Shown here one piece after another: positions 23,101 to 30,600 of a stretch of DNA of 48,303 bases. Both the position numbers and the translations under genes were made by a program. How positions within the stretch are numbered: the first letter of the stretch is position 1; every line of letters begins with the position of its first letter. The stretch lies in IMG/VR virus record IMGVR_UViG_3300035670_000338, positions 1 through 48,303 of that record; one strand, written 5' to 3'. The notes under the pieces were generated by a model, which saw nothing but the letters and a program-made list of their open reading frames with translations, had not been told where the DNA came from and searched no databases. The DNA comes from a virus.

Positions 23101-26099
23101 GCCGTGCTGATATTAGACAGGCTGAAATTAGACATCAGGCTAGATTGCAAGGAGTAAATAAGCCATCTGCAAAAAATGAACTACGCAGAATGCGGAATAC
23201 TAATCTAAGCATTAATGAATCAGCCAGGAGAGCTGGAATACGTCCAGAGGTTGCTAGACAGCTTGAAATAATCGAATCGAATAGAGGCTTATCATCAGGA
23301 GCTAGTCTAGATCCAGAAGATATTCAAAAAACATTAGACATGGTTAGGGCAAAAGCAAAGCTAGAGGAGGGTGTAGAGAATTTAACGCCTGCAGAGAAGA
23401 GGGAGTTAAGGGCTCAAGCACGAGTAGGAGACACGGCATTCGGAAGACTCCTTGAATCGCTTCGCAAAACATTGACATCACAATTTAGAAGGGAGAAATT
23501 TCAGGGAGCACAACAGCTCGGATTGGATCTAGACGATTTAGTTTCGATAGGGATGACAAGAATAATAAAAAATATATCAACATTTGATCCAGAAAGATCA
23601 GATCGTGGCATAGCTGAATCTTTCAAAAACTGGGTATTGATGACCGGAATAAAGGGCGTCAGTGACGAGCTTAGTGCGAGGAGAGGTGAAGTCGGCGGCA
23701 GTCGCGGAATAAGAACAGAATCGATAGAGGCAAGAGCTGGCGGAAGAGGAGTAGACAAACAAGAGGAAATAGCTACAGATTTCAACCCAGATGAGGCTTA
23801 CTTTGAGGGTTTCCAAATGAATCTCAGGGAAGGTCAAGGAGACACTGCTGAAGCTTCTTCTTCTGATGCTGGCGGAGTTTCCGTATCCGTAGCTATGGAT
23901 GCAGAAGAGGGAATTTCATATGAAAGTGTTAATGCGGAAAGAACGCTGTATGGGAAAGGTTTTGGGTATCGCGTAGATAATCCAAAACTAAGAGCGGAGT
24001 ATGACGAAGCTTTAAGTGATGCATACGAAAAAGGAACTGCAGTATACAAGATAAGGTCCGATAGACCAAGAAAAGAAACATTTGTAAAAAATGGTGGATT
24101 CCCGACATTTGAAAAATGGGCCAAAGATGAAAAGGGAATTGAAAACCCTAAAGTTATATATGCTCCAATTTTTGACGTAGATGGAAATTTACAAACGGGT
24201 CGGGATGCGAGTCCTAGATATAAGTCAATAATGAGTAAGGCAAAATTTGGCCCTATTTCTGGCAATGAGTCAAATAGGGCAGCCGAAGATCCATCAAAAT
24301 GGATGCTTCCACTTTCACAATTCAGGAAGCTATTCAAAACAAACGATGGAAAACAAATGGCGGATGTAGAAATCGCATCACTTATTGGAATCAGTGAATC
24401 AGATATTGCATCCTGGGATGACCCTGATATGGGAATCGATTTGGAAACCGTGAGAGCTCTTCTTGAGGAAAGAGAAATTATCTCTAAAGCAAGCGGGAAA
24501 AATGGCACTGTGACACTAACTCCAGGCGATCTTCGTAGGATAAATTCCTCCATAGAAGATACATGGGGGTTTGGTTCATTCCCATATATGGTTGCAACAC
24601 GTGTAAACAATACGACTGATGCTGTTGATGAAATAATAGAGACAGCTGAAGATTATGAACGACTAAAACGGCTGGCTAAGAAAAATCCAGAAGAAATTCG
24701 CATTTCTGGATTAACAATAGATCCAAAAGTATTGGAGAATGAAGAGTCAACATTTATTCCATTAACGAATGAGCAAAAAGCTGAATTTGCCAAAAAAGGA
24801 CGCATAGAAAAATCAAAAGAAACAGCTGGTCGTGGTTCGTTCCCGGCCGAACTTCTTGGAAGAAAACTTGGTTGGATTAGCGAGGGTGATGACCCTGATG
24901 ATCCGGATGTTCGCAAAAAACTTATTTCTGGATTGCAATCAGTAATACATGACCTATCTGAAAAAACTGCCCAGCAAATGCTGAGAGACGGGATCACGGC
25001 TGATGCTGTAGACAGATTAGCATCTGCTGGAATTATAGGAAGTCCAAGAGAAATAGCAAGCCCATCTGCGTTAGCGGATGATCCTGATGTTGGTAAATTT
25101 ATATCAAAGAATGGAGCAAAGGATAAGATTTACAACTTCCTTAAAGAGCTTGGGCTTGGTGACGTACAGGAACGATCAATATTTAACGCAGTTTTTAATT
25201 CACCCACTGCGCAGAAAGAATACGTAGCTAAAAAAGCAAAAGAAGATTCTGCAAGAGAATTAATACCAGCAGGAAAAATCCAAATGAGCAAGGGTGGTGC
25301 TGGCGCGCGAGTTTCGATAACCAGAGATGAGTCTAAAGAACTCGTTGGAAAACTTAACGAGAGACTGGAAAAGGCAGGACTAAGTCCAGTCGGCAACGAC
25401 TTCTTGCTACGTAGCAATGGCTTGAGCAGCGGTGAAGGGCTGTCCTCTGGAGCAACATTTATTAGAAAAAAAGCTACGGCAAATGAAGTATCTAATTTTG
25501 TAAATATCGCAACCCAACGTGGAAAAATTTCTGGAGCTGCGACACGTAAAGAAATGCTTGACCCAGAAGTTGGACAGCTACAGCTAAGCAGACTAAAGAA
25601 TGCTCTAAGAGCATACGATGTACTTGCAGATCAATTCCCAAGAATTGCAGATAATCCAAATATGTCGATAAACGATATTGGGACAGAGGATATTGACAAC
25701 CCACAAGAAGCTATAAGTTCAATACAGAAACTTCAGGCATATATAAGATCCATCTCAGAACAGGCTTCGGAGTCATACGAAGGACAGCTTGCTGAGGAGA
25801 GAAAAATTCAATATGCAGAATCACAGAGGCAAAAGGTTCAAGAAATGCTTGACTCTTTGGGTGATTCGGACTTTGAGGTTTCAGAGAGTCTGAAAGAAAC
25901 TCTCCAAAAGCTAGATTCATCAATATCAAAATCGCAAGCAATTATTGAACAAGATTATGCCCCCCTAGCGAGGGTTAGGGGTCAGATTAATGACCTGATT
26001 AATTCGGTCAAGGGATTTAGTAGAAATAATGGCGTAAGTAGGCAACAAAGAACAAAAGGTGCACGGGCAGCATCTAATAAGCGGCTAATTTCTATCTAG
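16602..26099 (+). CDS. Giant polyprotein: prohead protease, Cys4 module, SF1 helicase, HTH and sigma-like domains
   Basis: A single uninterrupted 3165-codon frame. Residues 1-175 are an HK97-type prohead serine protease (H63, S127). Residues 374-399 hold a C-x2-C-x8-C-x12-C module. A Ca-binding-like loop (WDGDNDGIVQEGTPFERP) lies near 575-595. Residues 1059-1908 are a UvrD/Rep-type SF1 helicase, 2113-2228 two HTH-like segments, and about 2234-2400 a sigma-70 region-2-like domain. The last 215 residues are coiled coil. Ten GLSSG pentapeptides separate these parts. Typical prohead proteases are 200-300 residues, so most of the protein is extra. I infer a capsid-targeted polyprotein that is processed in the prohead, so helicase and sigma-like pieces could be packaged and delivered. 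A sequencing fusion is unlikely because the frame is open throughout and the next plus-strand gene follows at normal distance. Confidence 0.9.
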   Translation: MSSAFYDIQYKASAGQVNLDQAQGIVECFVAGIGNKDSVGDVCATGAFTKSLMRRKPRVVWGHNWNDPIGKVIEIYEVPANDPRLPAKMRAAGIGGLYAKVQFNLNSEKGKEAFANVAFFGEEQEWSIGYKTLRAQFDPGIQANILYEVELYEVSPVLHGANQLTGTISVKSDEKGGMMPMMAPPMEKPTDDETEMQEEMERKLQEELSARLGSPVKVLKMNDGVVYFSRENGEESSSYKCRYHMGNDGVFMFGRPERFQMPQAMPVAKPVPRMPMGMPSRPMAPTPGAPPVVVPALVPGATPASPPMVRFNYDETSSAPQAEKPKLVAEERDLAEALVKITKRYGKFNEDSTGVWAGYKPAAENPVAKIGVKCANCIMFEGEGKCKIIDKQVEPEGKCRFAIIPEGVVSMGPVQKVNYDIEAQEEEVKWLEDIEAKYPGEFVSGTLRNAVKRRRKRRMMGKKVFRIDEYQEKSLEDFLESDMMDISYVLPVNIDNAFEIKQMIDPIIDYHMVDAVVVEDGIVFTGGVTKDFVAAVGAAVSVPFHQTEQKALGRNLAGRITRTTRGLTARFDPNAWDGDNDGIVQEGTPFERPAIPGVNDFTTRGKVNKRKARQAWKDYKKQGKPAAQKKPEVQKPDRQGLSSGMSGEKLRPAKPSNNASRALEDSIGKQDYNWGIDDIVDDFEREYLDNIDMLDLEDAHNELVAQFKMNKMKALKDGVLNDDVLGDDFDATAKRIAKELNLDEVDADKEAGRVFDARDAYLTRAEQYKQAIRAIKRRIRNRDRDLDIAEEADRRGELPQPSATRRDSRRGRINRGRPQDGILDNTTKAGRSQEIKDRTNTGIEKFDIDKGLSSGSSDYPSYDASDEEWNAYFERAQQEREARGPRPYGDELPSGGFKEDLSNGPGSGTSRIFRTDVGWDGQAVIHHQDDEIAGVNWTVLDPENMPEDLGSAWYMGDMSGKKKNPIKVRPGWYVDRMVFDDYEGYYTDEADYDFSYSVGPFNSPEDAAKYWADKGLNLDADNRQRAINDAGETSPKFEVGEDGLWRKVDEDEAGLSSGARVERKYPPRYESSKKLADLMESSAKPNRSDYDYSQDSDRIPTDEQKDIIDAVLEGNDVVVGALAGSGKTSTLVSIARRLRREDPNKKVVYLAFNKSAAQDAKRRFKGTGVVVMTMDALSYNWYVGQGNDQKQHVAKRFSLDKTKATGTPTTRKDIARKFKPKPYRFTDSDGIEKELSSEDIAKMAIDAVSQFEISSDVEVGPQHFGKRKGSIFEEMPSSEIPPGAVDLAKKIWASKIDTKDPEGVQISNSTITKLMALDMPSIGNGEATGRKVDLVMIDEAQDLNPVFTDFAIGQKGLQKVTVGDPNQAIYGFRGARNEMDRMGAEADYVLPLTEVFRFGPELAGPGNRVLSLFNIMRGRMVGRGGSGEVIDPPGSMEKPDMILARTNAGVIKESMASLDAGRTVATTKRAYDELESFIESWKYLIGASKTPPANMHADLKEYDSYKDLKKDIDQGTASQKAKTLFNIGMDNKVEDLEKLLGSIFIWNPDDEGGESTLIEEPEDFEVGTLGIIGPATYEILDDEIVLYDSFEIKDWIKASGGWTFDFKNTKTWRKKASTPEERESALISLADALNNGTSGSDVDGAKIPSSLKNGDSGKFGKIEWEVRGGEIVLTGGTYPVKDRLDSVGWKLRKTSKKNPKTGKPIWETYYKLSGDQQEDLDMMEILAGIATGGAPMPSYASTIVKATDDEILEKARKIADKPTTEERDRDIIKNILASYERNGWLRRRAWETLEGKTKTKRETPPIDVRVLTAHLAKGLEADNVKLANDFWGPRQKMETVPGTGDKVPSGEVEWPDEEHMKVMYVALTRGKKTLDPGSASWIYGYTDEDDDLPEDPDPDRYLIGDEEAGLSSGRKRRKKASAQRAWSDEDRQRFADGNRLRAQTVPGKRKQGPTADEFRGLSSGAVRDVRTGLSSGGIREGIGESELFAGSKYIEQLYTPNLEMDVIPARDIYGDDTPGYAVVGRYLNSDGVEDWLYGGDDEIFSSVEDAVDFMVNFDRQLEQGIDPEDPRWQSVERARTTRKLRDPLEESMMRIAERLLYESGLNRGLSSGGGSADSRRNIPEVVASARNIEETVDRWETNLEADIYRARMGGMSLDDAAQTFGMSRADIRQAEIRHQARLQGVNKPSAKNELRRMRNTNLSINESARRAGIRPEVARQLEIIESNRGLSSGASLDPEDIQKTLDMVRAKAKLEEGVENLTPAEKRELRAQARVGDTAFGRLLESLRKTLTSQFRREKFQGAQQLGLDLDDLVSIGMTRIIKNISTFDPERSDRGIAESFKNWVLMTGIKGVSDELSARRGEVGGSRGIRTESIEARAGGRGVDKQEEIATDFNPDEAYFEGFQMNLREGQGDTAEASSSDAGGVSVSVAMDAEEGISYESVNAERTLYGKGFGYRVDNPKLRAEYDEALSDAYEKGTAVYKIRSDRPRKETFVKNGGFPTFEKWAKDEKGIENPKVIYAPIFDVDGNLQTGRDASPRYKSIMSKAKFGPISGNESNRAAEDPSKWMLPLSQFRKLFKTNDGKQMADVEIASLIGISESDIASWDDPDMGIDLETVRALLEEREIISKASGKNGTVTLTPGDLRRINSSIEDTWGFGSFPYMVATRVNNTTDAVDEIIETAEDYERLKRLAKKNPEEIRISGLTIDPKVLENEESTFIPLTNEQKAEFAKKGRIEKSKETAGRGSFPAELLGRKLGWISEGDDPDDPDVRKKLISGLQSVIHDLSEKTAQQMLRDGITADAVDRLASAGIIGSPREIASPSALADDPDVGKFISKNGAKDKIYNFLKELGLGDVQERSIFNAVFNSPTAQKEYVAKKAKEDSARELIPAGKIQMSKGGAGARVSITRDESKELVGKLNERLEKAGLSPVGNDFLLRSNGLSSGEGLSSGATFIRKKATANEVSNFVNIATQRGKISGAATRKEMLDPEVGQLQLSRLKNALRAYDVLADQFPRIADNPNMSINDIGTEDIDNPQEAISSIQKLQAYIRSISEQASESYEGQLAEERKIQYAESQRQKVQEMLDSLGDSDFEVSESLKETLQKLDSSISKSQAIIEQDYAPLARVRGQINDLINSVKGFSRNNGVSRQQRTKGARAASNKRLISI
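19776..22325 (+). other. Domain: UvrD/Rep-type superfamily 1 DNA helicase
   Basis: An 850-residue segment exactly bounded by GLSSG motifs. Walker A is GALAGSGKTST with K1127. Walker B is LVMIDEAQDLNP with D1338/E1339. Motif III is VGDPNQAIYGFRGA, the late motif is VLTAHLAKGLEADNV, and motif VI is MYVALTRGKKTL with R1869. All motifs needed for activity are present, so an active ATP-dependent DNA translocase is likely. The 2A/2B region contains a long insertion of unclear fold. Confidence 0.92.
22938..23700 (+). other. Domain: paired HTH segments and sigma-70 region-2-like domain
   Basis: Residues 2113-2228 hold two helix-turn-helix-like units, MSLDDAAQTFGMSRADIRQ and LSINESARRAGIRPEVARQ. After the next GLSSG, residues near 2306-2360 read LDLDDLVSIGMTRIIKNIST, then FDPER and SFKNWVLMTGIKGVSDEL. 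This follows the sigma-70 region 2 pattern (DLxxxGxxxLxxxxxxFDPxxx, F..W....IK..). A further HTH-like piece (ADVEIASLIGISESDIASW) lies near residue 2590. It could bind host RNA polymerase. Promoter recognition is unproven. Confidence 0.65.
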
Positions 26100-26169
26100 G
26101 ACAAAATAAAAACCTTAATCAACAGGTCAGTAATACCGTGATGGTACATACTGGTTTGTTAGTTTAGGT

Positions 26170-26205
26170 TATAATTTTACGGCGATTCTTTTTTAGGAGC
26201 CTAAA
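26170..26205 (+). promoter_or_regulatory. Candidate promoter and palindromic ribosome binding site before scaffold-like gene
   Basis: TATAAT at 26170-26175 is a perfect -10, 32 bases before the ATG, though no good -35 is found upstream. The ribosome binding site AGGAG lies in the palindrome TTTAGGAGCCTAAA (26192-26205), which can form a 5-bp stem with a GAGC loop and partly hide the site. A separate promoter here would let scaffold be made in excess of the giant protease protein. Confidence 0.42.
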
Positions 26206-26206
26206 T

Positions 26207-27646
26207 ATGGAAACTGAGAACAAGCCAATGTTGAGCATTGACGAGGACGGCAACGTACTTAAGTGCGCCAAGGGCATGGGCGCTGACGCCTGTGGCTATA
26301 AGGGTGGTCCAGTCTGTGCGAAATGTGGCGCTAAACCTGTCGAAATGAAGATGGTTCCTGTCGACATCACCGAAACAAAGGGTGCTTCCAAGAAGGCAAT
26401 GATGGAAGACGAAGAGGAGATGGAAGACGAGGAAGAGGCCGCCGCAGAAGCTGAAATGGGCGAAGAAGAGGAAGAAGAAGAGATCGAAGAAGAGGATTCC
26501 GGTCCTGGTGAGTCCGAAATGGACGATGAAGAGGACATGGAGGATGAAGAGGACATGGAAGACGAGGAGGATATGCCTGCCGACTCTATGAAATCAAAGA
26601 AGAAGGGCATGAAGAAGCCCTACAAGAAAATGGGCATGGCTTCTGAAGAAGACATGGAAGACGAAGAAGACATGGAAGACGAAGAGTACGAAGACGAGGA
26701 AATGAAGTCTTCGATGATGCGCGACATGCGTAAGCGCCGCATCAACTCCATGGGTATGAAAGCCGCTGATCTTGGCGAAACTGGTTACATTTGCGCAATA
26801 GAGAGAAAAGCACATCCGGGGGCTTCTCCAGTATGCGATGACTGCCCTGGTGGCTGCATCGCAGAAAAGGGACTACCGGGCCTCCTTGAAGTTGAGGGAA
26901 TTGCCGAAACAGAGTTCAAAGGCGTAGTAATTGACTCTGGGTATTCATCAGATGCCGACATGTTTGTTGTTGACGTTCAGGTCAAGGACGGGTCCGTTCG
27001 TGAGGTATTCATCGACGGAACTACGGCAGAAATTGTTGGTTTCCACAAGCTCGATGACGAAATTCTTGAGAAGAAGTCAGCAATAGACGAAATGATGGTT
27101 ATCGGATTTGTCGATGCAGCAGAGATAGCTGTTAAGGCAATCGAAGGAACTGTCGTTGCAGTAGAGCCAGATATCTTTGAGGGAATTGACTCATACGCAG
27201 TCGAGATCGATGGCGTAGACGGGAAGTCTTACGACGTATTCGTCGGACTTGATGGAGAAGTTCTCGGATACGACAAGTATGAGCCAGAAGAGGCTGAAGA
27301 AATTGAGGCCGAAGCTGCTGAAATAGCCCTTAAGAGAGCATTCTCTGAAGAGCGCAGAATGAGCATGGCGAAAGAGGGCATGGCCCTACCTGACGGCTCA
27401 TACCCGATTGCCTCAGAAGATGACCTTAAGAATGCAATCCAGGCTTTTGGACGCGCAAAGGACAAAGAAGCTGCCAAGCGCCACATTATGAAGAGAGCTA
27501 AAGATATGGGCAAGGAAAATTTGATTCCTGCCAATTGGGTTGCTGGCGGTGAAACACAAAAGAAGTCAAACGAAGAGTCAGATGCAGACTTTATGAAGTC
27601 GCTAATCGAGTTTGAGCTTCTACAAGCCGACATCGAAAACAACTAA
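26207..27646 (+). CDS. Acidic scaffold-like protein with PepSY-like and DUF6582-like parts
   Basis: A 479-residue protein between the protease and downstream head genes, the usual place for a scaffold. The N-terminus carries Cys pairs (KCAKGMGADACGYKGG, then VCAKCGAKP). Residues 65-165 are extremely acidic with repeated EDMEDEED units, broken by a Lys patch. A second Cys group (GYICAIERK, CDDCPGGC) follows near residues 190-225. Residues 235-375 contain two PepSY-like repeats (DVQVKDGSVREVFIDG and EIDGVDGKSYDVFVGLDGEV). The C-terminus (MALPDGSYPIASEDDLKNAI, then GRAKDKEAAKRHIMKRAKD) matches a short domain common in phage head proteins, which I recall as DUF6582. A scaffold or packaged internal protein is likely; a direct enzymatic role is not suggested. 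Confidence 0.8.
   Translation: METENKPMLSIDEDGNVLKCAKGMGADACGYKGGPVCAKCGAKPVEMKMVPVDITETKGASKKAMMEDEEEMEDEEEAAAEAEMGEEEEEEEIEEEDSGPGESEMDDEEDMEDEEDMEDEEDMPADSMKSKKKGMKKPYKKMGMASEEDMEDEEDMEDEEYEDEEMKSSMMRDMRKRRINSMGMKAADLGETGYICAIERKAHPGASPVCDDCPGGCIAEKGLPGLLEVEGIAETEFKGVVIDSGYSSDADMFVVDVQVKDGSVREVFIDGTTAEIVGFHKLDDEILEKKSAIDEMMVIGFVDAAEIAVKAIEGTVVAVEPDIFEGIDSYAVEIDGVDGKSYDVFVGLDGEVLGYDKYEPEEAEEIEAEAAEIALKRAFSEERRMSMAKEGMALPDGSYPIASEDDLKNAIQAFGRAKDKEAAKRHIMKRAKDMGKENLIPANWVAGGETQKKSNEESDADFMKSLIEFELLQADIENN
26521..26703 (+). repeat. Imperfect tandem repeats coding acidic DEEDME units
   Basis: Two blocks of GA-rich imperfect repeats (26521-26573 and 26645-26700) encode repeated EDMEDEED units, separated by a stretch coding for Lys and Met. 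Such tracts can expand or contract by slippage. They also create the long antisense Ser-rich frame over 26296-26610, which is not a gene. Confidence 0.7.
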
Positions 27647-27663
27647 GAAAGCGCGGCCCGCCT

Positions 27664-30600
27664 ATGACGGGTAAGTCGTATGTAAAGACCAGAATTGTGG
27701 TCAGCGATAAGTTGCTGTCCCCATTGGCAAATAGAAAATCATTCGATGAATCTGCAGTGGCATTCAAAAAGAGCATTAATGCCTCGGTTCTATCGCCACG
27801 CCTAAATGCAAATCTTTCCGTCAAGGCTCTTGCATCTGCTCCATCAAAGGGAAATACAGACGGGAAGAAAAGAACAAATAAAGGTGGCGTCCCTGGCGTA
27901 GAGACATTTGAAGGCGGCTATAGGTATAACCCAAAACAAAAATGGGAACCCGGAAAAGTTTTACAAATTCATACCTCGTATACCAAGAGAATGAATCAAA
28001 GAATTCAAACCCCAAACTGGGGATGGGTTGATGAGAAAGAAGAAGAAGAACAAAAAAACAGTGCTGAAATAGTTATTAAGAAATACAGAGTCAATCCAAA
28101 AACTGGCGAAAAAATACCAGACTCAGAAGTCGAAATGAGTCCTTTTACCGTGACTGGTCGCCAGCCAGAGTGGATGACAAGCACCAAGCAGCTTCCTGGC
28201 AAAACGATAGGCCAGATAATGAGGGGTGGCAGTTTGCTGCAGGCTGCCGCTAGGGCAGTTGGCGTCATAACCGATCCAGATGGAAAGCTTAGATGCCCAC
28301 CCGGTACTCCAGCAGCAAACCAATTCACGGATGCAATGGGATCCAACTGTTTCGGTTTTAGCGCTTCTGAGATATACGACATGGCACAACGTGTCGCTCA
28401 CGAAGCAGCACATATTATGCGCGAGCTTGAGCCATCTGAAAACACTGGTCTTTCTTCTGGTGCACCAGCAAAGCAGACAAAGGGATCACTGCTAAATACA
28501 GCAAGAAGCTGGAGAAAGCTTCTTGGCAATGTTCTTGATGAAGCACGAGAAGTTCCATGGCTGAAGCCAGATGGTAGACAAGTTATTCCATCACAATGGG
28601 AACTTGATGCAATGCCTGACGAGTTCAGGTGGTTCAAAGATGGGGCAAGGCGTGGTCGTCGCAGCCTTGTTGATATGCGTAAGACGGTCCAAGACCTAAA
28701 AGATCGCTATGGAATAGGTGAGTCAACTGGCTTTGATAAAAATGCAGACCTAATTGAGCTTCGCGACAGACTATCTGCAGATGGAATCATAGCAACAGAG
28801 TTTGTAGGGAGGCCAGATACTGAGCGGGAATGGAGGGAGCGTGCAGCAGATGCACTTGTTGCAAAATTCGGTGGAAGGAACTTAGACAAACTTTCGCCAA
28901 ATCAATTAGAAGACTTATTAAAGAAGGAAATAGAGCTTCAATTTGAATTAGAGAGAGCAATGCTCTCAGAGTTTTTTAAGTCATATACGACAATGCCTGA
29001 TCACATGCGGACTGTCGGTGCACTTGTTTGGCAGCATAATACAAAAACCAATTCAGATGAGGGTGGGGCAGTCTGGAATGTAGATGCGCCAAATGGTCAA
29101 CATTCATATATTCGTTTGAATATGTTCAGAATATCAACTAATACACAAATGTATCTACCAGAGCTTTTGGAAAACGAAAGATTACGTATAGAGGCTGAAA
29201 ATGGTGGATCAGATTCAGCAAATGCTGCAGCGTTGCACGACTTTCTGGTAAGCAACCTTGTTTACAGCAAACAGTCTGCTGCTTTAATAGGTGGCCATGA
29301 ATCTTTTGCTCGACACATAATGTCGCATGAGATAACCCACACAGTTCAATTGAGTGCAATTGTCGGAGCAATAGAAGATGAATTATCAGCTAATGGGAGA
29401 ATACGTTTCTATGACCCAGAGACTGACTCATGGGGATATATAAGTGCATCATCAATAAAAGAATTAACAAATGAAGAAATAAATACTCTCATAGATACAA
29501 TACTCAGGCATAAAGATGGTGTGAAAAAGATTGTTCCATCTTTGCAGAAAGCAATAGATGACGCAGAGAATGCGAGATTCTTAGCCGGAAAATATATTGA
29601 TGACGTTGAGGGTCTTGGTAATACAAAGATTGTTCAGGCCATGGAGATAATGGCAGAACTTGGCGCCTTGAGAGCACAGGGAATTATTTACGGAAAAGAA
29701 GTTGACGATGCTCTTTCATGGATGGATGCGCATATTGATACGAGATTCTCGGATGAGAGGGGAATATCCGATGCTGAGCAAACACAGAAATTTATAGACT
29801 TAATTAATTATGCCCAGTCAGTTGGACCAGCGGAAACGGCAAGAGGGTTCAAGGACCCAATATGGACAGATGAGCGCGTTTACAGGGCTTCTGTTAATGA
29901 AGAAATACAGCGAATATCAACAATGGATGATGAAGACGAAATAGTTGATTTCATTGCTGATAAAGAATTTGAGATTGAACAATTAATTGAGGCAGTTAAA
30001 AATAATCCAAATGATAGTGATCTTGGAAGACGCCTAAAAGAGGCCAGAGATCATATGGCGCTTGCTAGAAAGCGTTGGAGAGAAAATAATGATGGTGTTG
30101 ACAATGTTGTACTACAAGAAAAAGTAAAAAGAAATAGAGATGAAAAAGATAAGTTAAGTCCTGATGTACTGAAAAAGCGTAATGACATCCGTGATTTGCA
30201 GAAAATCGCAGATGCTGCCGACAAGGCATCAGAAGACGACATTGTTAACACTCTCGCATATCTAAAGAACAAGCTAAAAGACCCAAGCTTGAGCGATGAA
30301 ACAAAAGACAAACTCAAGAAATATGCATCTATATATAGAAAAGCATTTGCAAAGCGCAAGAGCGAGGCTGGAGACACCAGAAGCGCGCAGGCTGTAGCTA
30401 GGGAACTTGATAAGCGCGTTGAAGACAGACTTAACCCGAAGAAACCAAAGACTGAAGATGATTCTCCGCTTGACTCATCCAGCACCGTAGCGCCCAAGTC
30501 AAAAACGATAAAGCCGAAGCCAATAAAGCGTCCAAAGAATAAAGCTGCTGTAACTAAACATACAAATTCAGAAAGAGAAAAACTAAGAAACGAAGCAACT

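Larger units (their letters stand above)
18519..25451 (+). repeat. Ten GLSSG pentapeptide motifs in the first giant protein
   Basis: GLSSG occurs at residues 640, 851, 1054, 1909, 1960, 1972, 2108, 2229, 2940 and 2946 (nucleotides 18519, 19152, 19761, 22326, 22479, 22515, 22923, 23286, 25419 and 25437). The codons differ from copy to copy, so this is not a DNA repeat but a conserved peptide. The copies fall at domain borders: the helicase sits between copies 3 and 4, the HTH pair between 7 and 8, and the sigma-like region between 8 and 9. The next residue is mostly Ala or Gly. Processing or targeting sites are the likely meaning (inference). Confidence 0.9.

Noticed and set aside
23834-24610. 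Long antisense frame (258 codons) within the first giant gene
   Set aside because: It is Ser/Pro/Leu-rich in the way expected from reading the complement of an acidic, Lys-rich coding strand, has no ribosome site, and lies wholly inside a well supported gene.
26296-26610. Antisense poly-Ser frame opposite the acidic scaffold-like gene
   Set aside because: It arises from the GAA/GAG/GAC repeats read in reverse. It has no independent support.
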